From Corythucha ciliata (taxonomy: Eukaryota; Arthropoda; Insecta; Hemiptera; Tingidae): a stretch of DNA of 64,000 nt. This document shows, in pieces, positions 55,625 through 64,000 of this stretch. The position numbers were made by a program, and so were the translations under genes. The DNA is taken from NCBI GenBank assembly GCA_038030265.1, contig CM075937.1, positions 30,298,198 to 30,362,197 on the forward strand, in the 5' to 3' direction. Below the pieces are notes generated by a model. It was given only the letters and a program-made list of their open reading frames with translations, ran no database searches and had not been told where the DNA came from. Numbering within the stretch: the first letter of the stretch is position 1; the number at the start of each line of letters is the position of its first letter.

Positions 55625-57667
55625 CAAAAAAAATTCGCTCCGGCAGCTAGCGGTCGGAAAGAGTGCATTTCATTCCGTATACGGATACCCCAAACCGTCC
55701 CAGAAGTAATAATTTTGATACCATAATAATTTGTTTCATTAAGCCGAACTTCTTCCTCTATTTTCACCACCCTCTCTTCAAAAATGTCGAAAAGTTTCGG
55801 TAGTTTTCAAAGGGCTTTGTTATATTAAATTTGTGTTCCGTATTTTATAATAAACGTGTGAATTTAAGCGATTTTTTTGAAATTTCATCCCCCATTTCAT
55901 CCCCCCCCCATCAAATTTTTCGATAAATCTCAATGGAACCCAGGGCTTTCGTTACATTAAATTATTGAGTCGAATTTTAGAGCGCTAAGATGAACTAGTG
56001 AAGTTCAACGCTATTTTTACACTTCCACACCGGGAGGACCACCCCCACCACCTTGACTTTTTCGGAAAATTGAAATGGGAATCAAAGGCTACTCTAACAT
56101 GGAGTATTCGTACTGAATATGATGCATCTAGAATCAACTGGTGAATTGTAGTGATTTTTTGACCATTTCAACCCCTATTTCCCCCCCCCCCTTCCACCTC
56201 GAACGATTTGGCCCAAATGCAATACCGACCTGGGTCTTATGACTTCTGATTTTTGTGCCAAAGCGCGTTCCGCTAAATTGATTTTATCAAGAGTTATCGT
56301 GCTAACAAGACCACACACTTATTTCCACTCCGGGGGCAACACCCCCTCCCCTTCGACTTTTTAAAAAATTAAAATGGGAATCAAAGGCTACTCTAACATG
56401 GAGTATACGTACCGAGTATGATGCTTCTAGAATCAACTGGTGATTTATAGTGATTTTTTTACCATTTCAACCCCTTTCCCCCCCACCTTGACCGATTTGA
56501 CCTAAATGCAATAGCGACCGGGGTCTTATGACTAATGATTTTTGTGCCAAAGCGCGTTCTGCTAAATTGATTTCATCGAGAGTTATCGTGCTAACAAGAC
56601 CACATACTTGCTTCCACTACGGGTGCAACACCCCCTCCCCCTCGACTTTTTAAAAAAATTAAAATGGGAATCAAAGGCTACTCTAACATGGATTATACGT
56701 ACCGAATATGATGCTTCTAGAATCAACTGGTGATTTATAGTGATTTTTTTACCATTTCAACCCCTATTTTTCCCCCCTCCACCTCGACCGATTTGGCCCA
56801 AATGCAATACCGACCGGGGTCTTATGACTACTGATTTTTGTGCCAAAGCGCGTTCCGCTAAATTAATTTATTCGAGAGTTATCGTGCTAACAAGAAAACG
56901 GCCATAAGCTTATAAATACAGGGTGTAAAAAAAGCTACTGGACAGAGAAAAACCAGTGAATGGGCAACTCATTTCTGATCGAAATGACCATTTGCACTTT
57001 TCCGAAATTCCGCTTTGTTTCCGAGATACCCGCCATTTTCTGATTTTTTCAGAAACAGCTAGTTGCACGCGCAATAATTGTTGCAATGGCAAAAATGATG
57101 AGCCCATTGGAAAGAGCACAAAATTTTCTATTTAAAGAGCCTATTTTTATCCAGATCAGACGATATCTACTACGTTTCGAATCAGCTTATTAGCGAGGAA
57201 ACTTAGTTCCGGAAGTATTGGTTATATGGTGATGTAGTCAGAAAATTACGTTTTTTCGCCAATAAGCTGATTTCAAACGTAGTAGATGTCGTCTGATCTG
57301 GATTAAAGAAGGCTCTTTAAATAGAAAATTTTGTGCTCTTTCCAATGGGCTCATCATTTTTGCCATTGCAACAATTACTGCGTGTGCAACAAGCTGTTTC
57401 TGAAAAAATCAGAAAATGGCGGATATCTCGGAAACAAAGCGGAATTTCGGAAAAGTGCAAGTAGTCATTTCGATCAGAAATGAGTTGCCCCTTCACTGGT
57501 TTTTCTCTGTCCAGTCGCTTTTTGTACATAGAGATATATATATGAATCCTGGAGACCACTGAATTCGTGTTCTAGAGGTTCTGAAACGTGAAAAAAACAT
57601 GACATGACCCATTTTTGCCACCATCACGACGAGACCAATAGTGCATTTTCAGAATGAAATGCACTAA
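55625..57667 (+). repeat. Dispersed repeat with three tandem 300-bp units
   Basis: This is the inverse partner of 11,531-12,535. Between about 56,090 and 56,905 a unit of 299-300 bp is repeated three times; landmark GAATCAACTGGTGA falls at 56,131, 56,430 and 56,730. A foldback element (56,919-57,538) is inserted into the last part. CCCC runs in each unit vary in length. Confidence 0.85.
56919..57538. mobile_element. Short CAGGGTG foldback element with a known empty site
   Basis: CAGGGTG follows TA at 56,917-56,918. The arms (GGACAGAGAAAAACCAGTGAA against its complement near 57,500) are about 250-280 bp with a short centre and no transposase. The homologous repeat at 11,650-11,690 lacks it, showing a real insertion into a TA-rich site. 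The right terminus has lost its CAGGGTG. Confidence 0.75.
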
Positions 57668-57848
57668 AATCAGAACGACGCTGTTTGGTCAGCGACGTTT
57701 CTATAACCAAAGAATATTATTTCTTAGTGACACCAAAGTATCATTTATTTAATGAAAAAAGTTGTCAATAATTGTCTAACCCTCTTGACAATTCATTGCC
57801 ATGATTTCACTAATTTTTCTTTGTTTTTTTGTTTTTTTCAGTGCCGCC

Positions 57849-58058
57849 ATGGCCAATTTACCAGTTCTCTCAGTCGCTTTGTCGACAACATCATCAACAC
57901 TATTATCATCTGACTCGATAATTACCTTTGAATCAACATCATCCATCGATGGAGCTTATGGAATTATCGAGCCTGGAGTGCAAGGTGGAGCCCGTCTCGC
58001 CGGTGGACTCGCCAACATCCAACAAGGATTGGACGTTGTCGAGTACTGCTCGGAGTGA
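57849..58058 (+). promoter_or_regulatory. ATF4 uORF2, overlapping the main start codon
   Basis: A 69-codon frame begins at an ideal initiation context (GCCGCCATGG), seven bases after the exon acceptor, and runs out of frame past the ATF4 ATG at 57,949, overlapping it by 110 nt. This is the layout of vertebrate and Drosophila ATF4 leaders. There, ribosomes that initiate at uORF2 bypass the main ORF unless eIF2-alpha is phosphorylated. The product is not expected to matter. The main ATG has a weak context (T at -3). Confidence 0.85.
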
Positions 58059-61000
58059 CGCTGCCGGCGAGTTTGGGGAAGAGGAGGAGGAAATTTTCGA
58101 GAGTCTGTGGCCGTCGCTGACAAAGGAGGAGGAAGCGGTCACCAGTGAGGAGGAGGATCTTTTTCAAACTGGAAGTACATTTTTGGAAGACGAGCTGTTG
58201 GATATTGTGGATTTGGAAGACATCATACTTAAGGTGGATGGTGAGTTGTTGCCCGTGGCATTATAATATTCTGGATATAAATTTGGACGATGATAGGAGG
58301 ATTTATTCTGGTGTGTTTGACCGGGGGGAGGGGGTCTTGTTGCGCAAAAGAGTGTATCGATCCATACCTCACGAGAGTCCCAGGAACGAAGGAATTAAAA
58401 ATATTGTTAAACTACGCCCCTTCTTGCGTTATGAAAAATTCATATCATTTATTGACTGTAACATCTGTCCCCTCCAAAGTGCTATGAAACATTAAGTTGC
58501 TGAAGAGAGGCCATCTCGAATTATTCATTCAAAAATTGTACGGTACGTTGTACAAACTTCAGCCAGGAAGTTTCCAAGTTATGAACGCATTGATTGTTGA
58601 TCGATCTGTGACCTAGTAGTGGTCTTGAACGAATGGCGTGGGTGGAAAAATTACCAGCAACAAGAGGGGATGAAACTTCCCAGTTTTAACAGTCAGGGGG
58701 CCGCTGTTTCACAGGCTACAGAAATGGCTTAATTCTTGAAATTTACATGTTTTATGGAACGGAAAGTTATGAAATGCTTGGGAATCGATGGATTTGTTTG
58801 CTCGATTACTCCTCTTGAATACTTCAGGTGAGCGTACTTAATGATGGAGGGAAGATGTTTCAGAATAGTTATGGCTTGTGATGTGAACCTCACGCTGCTA
58901 CTAGTCACAAGTGCGTTCATTTCGTCCTTTTCATGTTAAGTAGGGACTTTGTATTCATTTATTTCTGAGGAATGCACCGTGTTCTTATTATTATGTATTA
59001 TTTTATCGGATGTTCTCCTGGGATCCTAGCTCTTCATGGGGGGAATCGAAATGTCATTTTAAAAAGCGTCCTCTGGTCACCCTCTTTGGTATTATGCCAT
59101 TGGAAAAATCCATCCAGTTAGCCGCAGGACTAGCTATCTATCGAGAGTCCCTGCCTTCTGGAGAAAGTGATTGTCTTGTTTTGGTCTTGAGTAGTCCAAA
59201 GGGCATTGGGGGGGGGGGCATTTAGTTTAGTTATCTGGATTGTTCGTCCTGGCCAAGAGTTTCAACTTGGGGAGCAAAATCAGGATTCTGCAGTTGGGGG
59301 GATGTCGTCAAACTCGTCCCAACAATACCTGTAATCAGGAGAGCTGAGGTGTATCTGGACTTGGATAAATTATCACTACACACTTTGACTAATATATCCA
59401 ATACATGAACGCTGTCCACCACTGACAGGCTGACTGTCAGTCTTTTGTCCTAAATATTCTGTCCTCACCTAGGGAATTAACCTGAAACCGTGTAATCTGC
59501 CTTGATAGGAATCTGCCATTATAGGTGAAAATCCGATCATGCGCACTTGTCCATAACCACTGTCTATAGTAATTGGCTCACGAGCTTCACGGATTTTAAG
59601 TATGTACCTAAAAAAAAAATCAAAAAAATCAGGGCTAGGTCTCCTTTCTCTTCGAAACGGTCTGCAGCTTTCCCTCCTTCCATTGAAAGAACAGCCTAAC
59701 CTTGAACCCAAAATATATCTGCTTAAATACCTTTTTAGCCCTCTTTTGAATTCGTTCATCTGGATTGTTGTGAGAATCTTTTTACTAATGCGGGGTCACG
59801 TATTTGATATTAGGAAGTCCAACGGGGAGAGATCCCCCTTCCCCCCATTCCATTCCGGTGTATCGGATAGCTGATCTCCTTTTTCTCGAAGGCCTTCTAG
59901 TTATAATCAACCCCCTACTCAATACATTCTCGTATCTTTTTGGTTTATTATTCGTCTCCGACCCTTCCAAAGAGATTCTCAGTGTTCATTCTGCCTCCAT
60001 CGTGTTGACTAGTGTTTTTTTTTTGGAATTTGCTGGATTCCATCGTTTTCCCTAATAAACAGATTTTTTTTTTTGCCTTCCTTACGAAAAGAAAAGCCAT
60101 TTTCTTACAATTTTCCTTCGGTTGCTAAATGCGTGCAAATGATTTTAATTTCTGTTAGCATGCTCAGCAATTACTCTTGTACCTGGACGCAGCAAATTAT
60201 TGTGAATTCACAGAAACTTGTCAAAAGAAGGCTACTGCTTTGAACAGCTAAAAAAAAAACATTCTTTTGTTTGTTAATTTTCGCGAATGAACGTTTTTGA
60301 TCGCATTATTGTGTTTTTTGTGTGAGTCGAAAATTTAATTTTGTAAATAATTAGAAATTGTGCTGCCAAATGTACCAGGTGCAACCAGTATACTATCAAA
60401 CACACCGTAAGTATTTTTTTGTTCTGTCTTCTTTTAAATTAAAGACCAGACAGATCAAGTTATGAAAGGATCAAGTGAAGGGGATTTATTGGTGCGGGTG
60501 TTAAGGAGGGGTGTCGGACTTGTAGCGCACACCCTTTTCCTTATACGCGCAGTTCCTGTAAACAACTAATTTCAATTCTCCGCCCTCATTTTATATGTGC
60601 GGTACAAAAAAAAAAAACCTGTTGGGGTCATTACAACGTGAAGGGGAGGAAGGGTGAATAGACATTTATGGAGAAAATGTTTATCTTTTCCAAGGGACAG
60701 CAATAAACATGTAAATTTTCCTTGTTTTTCTGGACCTGATCTTTCTCACTTTATGAAGTTAACGTCTTGAATACACTTGAATATTTTTCCAATATCAGCT
60801 TGAGTTATTGAACCCTCACCTTTTTTGACATAATTATTGGGAGTCATTTTGAAAATGAGATTTGGTTGTCTTTTGAGTGATGCAGGTCACGTGGGGAACC
60901 TCTGAATGATACGCCGAGTGGTGGTTCCTCCCCTCCCGCCAACCCCTTTGAATTTATTTGTTTCAATGAGCTCAATCAACAACTCGTGTCGTCTCTTCTC

Positions 61001-63607
61001 CCGCCCTCTCATCTTTCAATATTTGTGTTACTGTCTAACATTTAAATTAAAATTGTTTATCGAGCAAGGACGTCAGACAAGTTCATTCATATTGAATATG
61101 AAGGCGATAGTGATGGTAACCCGGTATGACAAGCCTTTATAGTTTTCCGCTCTCTCATCCCCTCTATCTCTCACTCACTCTCTCATAGTTTTACATTTTT
61201 TGGCAGGATCTCCAGGTTTTGAATCTGAGACCTTGATCGAGCGTTTCCAAATACAAGAATCGCTCGTTTTTTGCCAGACTTGTTATTTTTCAGTGGAAAA
61301 GTAATAGAAATTAATGCTAATTTTCGCATAAAATTTGATTTACTCAACGATAATAGTGAAAAATGAACATCGGAGAAAATATTTTAATTGAATATTACCC
61401 AAACCATTCGGTAGTTTTTATAAGGGCACACCTGTTGTCCAAGAATTAGTCTTTTTAAGCCCCGTTTTCACCAACGCCGATCAACAACTAATCGCGATTA
61501 CAATAGCATTTTGCATCAGAAATATTATGGTCGCTAATGGCAACTAATCGCGATCAAGTCTAAACTTTGTTGGTGAAAACGGGTCTAAGGGATTGATGTC
61601 GGTAGGAATATTTGAATCTCTTCTGACCAGTGCCTTAATTTAAATCGGGTCACTTTTTATATATTTCATTTTTTTTTCTTATCGTCATCTCTTTGGTTTC
61701 AGGGCCTGTGCATTAAATGCTAAAGAAGATAAGATAAATTGATGAAATTAATTTATAATTAATTACGTAAAATCGAAAATACTTCCTCGTCCCCCCACCG
61801 CTAGCCCTACAATTTATGTTGTGCACTGAAATGTCATTCGATAAAATAATCTTGTAGTTTGTTAGCCTTGTAGAATTTTCTCCTAATTATTCATAGGATA
61901 AAAATGAATTGGTCGACTTATTAGCCTATAGAACAGTGAAACACCAGGAAATAAACTCGAGAATTTGTGATATGTATATTTTTATGCCAAATTAATTCCT
62001 GGGGGCACCTCCCGGTAATTTTCCCTAGTTGGAAGAACTGGTCCGACTACTTCTTTCTGTTTTGGCACGAATTCAAGGCGTAAGCGACGGGTTTTTCTTG
62101 TCTATCACGTGTCTGAAGACGTAAATTCATTATGGGATTACAAAATACATTAATGATGGGGTTTCAAAATGTTTTACTTTTGGTTTAAGCAGTCGGGTGG
62201 TCTTAATTATTGCATTGTGACTGAAATCTCGGTTTTGGGGGTGTGTTAGTGGTGTATCTGACATTTAGGTAGTCGAGTAGAAGACAATCCGTGGGAGAGA
62301 AAGACGCTGTGAAAATTTAAAATGGAGCAGACGAATAAATAGTCAATTACTAAATACAAAACAAGAACAGTTTCAAAACGAGAAAACCTATTAAGAGGCT
62401 GTTTCTTATCGTTCCCCCCAAGTTGAACAACCTCGGACAAAAATATCTAAAGTGCCTTCGTAATTTTGTGCTTCTACAAAAATTTGAATTACGACATGTT
62501 TCAGAACCGTTTTCAACATGGTTGGACAACACAGGGTTGTACGAGAACCCGCCCATTGCAACAGCGGCTGTAACTCCATCCCAATTTTACAACACTCCAA
62601 CTCATTCCTCATCTTCTCTATGGACGGAGTCATCTGATGTCAAGGTAGTAAAAACACTTCCAATGTTTGCCACTAGTGATCAATAAAAAGTTTAAGCTGT
62701 TTAAATTTCCCGTTTACCCATTTTTCGCGGCAGCAGGTGTACAATGCGGTCCAGGAATCAACGCCCCAGACCCAAGACCTGTTCAAAGAGTTCGAGGATG
62801 TCTTCAGTCAAACTGCGGGATCGTTGACTCCGCCTGATTCACCAAAATCACAAGTTCTTCATGTCTCTCCCCCGCCACAACCATCGACTCAGGAGCTTGT
62901 TCTGCAGCAGCAAGCTTCTGGGTCTAATTCGGGCTATGTTTCGGCCTTTTTGCAGGTAAACCACTAGAGCTTTTCAACGCCTTGTTCCGGGAAAAAAGGC
63001 CATTCCTCATACTCTCCCTCTGTTTTACCGTATTTAGAACATCGTGCATAACAACACTGTTCCCGATCTCGAACACATGGTTGCTAGCAATGTCGACGTC
63101 ATCAATGGTTCCGCCGTCCCATCTAATACCATCATTAACTTAGGCGAAGCGAGTCCGGCGACAAGTGACGACCTCCCTTGGACATCGCCCTCGCCGTCGA
63201 CAACGTCAGGAGGATGCAGTGACTCAGGTTTTGACGATCCCGACTGGAATCCCCAGCTTCTCACTGATGAAACCGTCACCTCGTGTTCAGCGGCAGCCGC
63301 CCATACCACCACCGCCGCCGCTAGCAGCAGGCGTCACTCTCAAGGTGGTCGCGGAGGTCGGTCGAGGCCCGCCGTCGGTTCAACAGAAGAGCGACGCATG
63401 AGAAAAAAGGAGCAGAATAAGAACGCGGCGACTCGTTACCGTATGAAAAAGAAACAAGAAATGGAGGAGATCATCGGCGAGGAACGAGTTCTCGTTGATA
63501 AAAACGAGCGTCTCAAGGCCGATGCCACTGAGATAACTCGTGAAATCCGCTATTTGAAATCGCTTATGAGAGATCTTTTAAAAGCTAAAGGCCTCCTTTC
63601 CTCTTAA
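57949..63607 (+). CDS. ATF4: ATF4 (cryptocephal) bZIP transcription factor
   Basis: ATF4 is the transcriptional effector of the integrated stress response (amino-acid, redox and ER-stress genes). Coding exons: 57,949-58,240; 62,505-62,644; 62,737 (or 62,734)-62,955; 63,038-63,607. Phases agree and give 406 or 407 residues. The N-terminus is acidic, with LEDELLDIVDLEDIILKVD as a likely activation region. A DSGFDD motif near residue 279 resembles the beta-TrCP degron of ATF4. The basic region (KKEQNKNAATRYRMKKK, about 339-355) and leucine zipper occupy the C-terminal 70 residues; the NAATRYR form is typical of ATF4. The start is set by a stop codon at 57,919 in this frame. Upstream uORFs imply translational control. 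A possible alternative first exon lies at 60,370. Confidence 0.95.
58241..60369. other. ATF4 second intron, proximal part
   Basis: No other gene is recognised. Frames near 59,010-59,225 and 59,469-59,874 lack domains and splice partners. G and C runs at 59,209 and 59,829 are noted. Confidence 0.4.
60370..60406 (+). other. ATF4: Candidate alternative first coding exon of ATF4
   Basis: ATG at 60,370 opens 12 codons (MYQVQPVYYQTH) plus one base before CACACC/GTAAGT. Phase 1 matches the acceptor at 62,505, giving an isoform that replaces the first 97 residues and lacks uORF2. A short upstream frame (ATG at 60,287, 12 codons) would be in its leader. A nearby promoter is required but not identified. 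Confidence 0.5.
60407..62504. other. ATF4 second intron, distal part
   Basis: It contains a small MITE (61,456-61,588) and otherwise nothing I can assign. Confidence 0.45.
61456..61588. repeat. Small MITE in ATF4 intron
   Basis: CCCCGTTTTCACCAACG at the left end pairs with TTGTTGGTGAAAACGGG at the right, and CAACTAATCGCGAT occurs near both ends. TTAA/TAA-like flanks suggest a PIF-type target. Confidence 0.75.
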
Positions 63608-63946
63608 AAAAAGAAGAACTCTTCTCCCCTTCCCCTCAGCCACTAACAAACACCAAAACAACACTAACCCACCCAAACCCCGATGCTTTTTCAGATGATG
63701 TTGATGACGCATTATAGGCTGATGATTTTACTTTTCGGGTAAAAATCTTCTGAAAAATATTATATTAGAATATCTGGTGTATTTCATCTCATCTTATTTC
63801 ATTTCATCATTGTAGTGCAATGTTTTATAGCACTTGAAATTTTTATTTAAAAAAATGTTTATTGTTTTATTTTTTTAAAGTTGATTTTTTCCTTAAGAAC
63901 TTAAATCTTTGCTTACTTTCTTTTCTACCTTTTTTTCTTCTGTGGA

Positions 63947-63952
63947 AATAAA
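63947..63952 (+). terminator. Poly(A) signal of ATF4
   Basis: AATAAA lies about 340 bp after the ATF4 stop codon, in an AT-rich 3' UTR. It is the only canonical signal in the UTR. Confidence 0.65.
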
Positions 63953-64000
63953 TTTTAAAGTTTCTCCGTAACAAAAAAATCGTACGCCAAGCAAACAATT

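Noticed and set aside
57801..58058. 85-codon frame read as a secreted protein (hydrophobic start)
   Set aside because: The hydrophobic start is the intron polypyrimidine tract before the acceptor at 57,841; the real start is 57,849 and it is uORF2 of ATF4.

Overview
The window is nuclear DNA of an arthropod, most likely an insect. Short spliced exons of conserved animal genes lie in a long, AT-rich, repeat-dominated background. I lean towards a hemipteran because of the long repeat-filled introns and the type of non-LTR retrotransposon, but nothing here settles the order.

Five protein-coding loci can be supported. (1) FAN1, a structure-specific DNA-repair nuclease, on the minus strand at 13.7-17.0 kb, in ten exons. 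(2) A single-exon secreted S1 serine-protease homologue without a catalytic triad, on the plus strand at 19.8-20.8 kb. (3) A small cysteine-rich (CXC-like) protein, on the minus strand, with exons at 31.7 and 27.3 kb. (4) ARPC1, the WD-repeat subunit of the Arp2/3 actin-nucleating complex, on the plus strand at 32.0-43.3 kb. It has an 8.1-kb repeat-filled intron and two candidate last exons. Its start codon is 290 bp from that of the divergent CXC gene. (5) ATF4/cryptocephal, the bZIP effector of the integrated stress response, on the plus strand at about 48.2-63.95 kb. It carries a recognisable uORF1/uORF2 translational control leader and a possible alternative first coding exon.

The rest is mobile and repetitive DNA. 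A full-length non-LTR retrotransposon (5,923-11,433, 13-bp target duplication) has an RNase H-containing ORF2 that is open for 1,198 codons and a frameshifted ORF1. A nearly identical 5'-truncated copy on the minus strand (24.3-25.7 kb) is flanked by a 271-bp direct duplication. Two large foldback elements with CAGGGTG ends, TA target sites and long inverted arms (22.2-24.1 and 49.7-51.7 kb) hold decayed Tc1/mariner-type transposase cores. Many small inverted-repeat elements (MITEs) are present, several with readable target duplications.

The most unusual large-scale feature is a set of degenerate arrays of a roughly 30-bp unit (consensus core CTCAATTTTAGCCGCGAAT). At four loci a plus-oriented block is followed by a minus-oriented block, which resembles the tandem-repeat arms of Drosophila Foldback elements. 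One such pair surrounds the protease homologue, where a 740-bp inverted duplication also copied the 3' end of the gene. Three other unrelated short-unit repeat families fill 30-42 kb, including most of the large ARPC1 intron.
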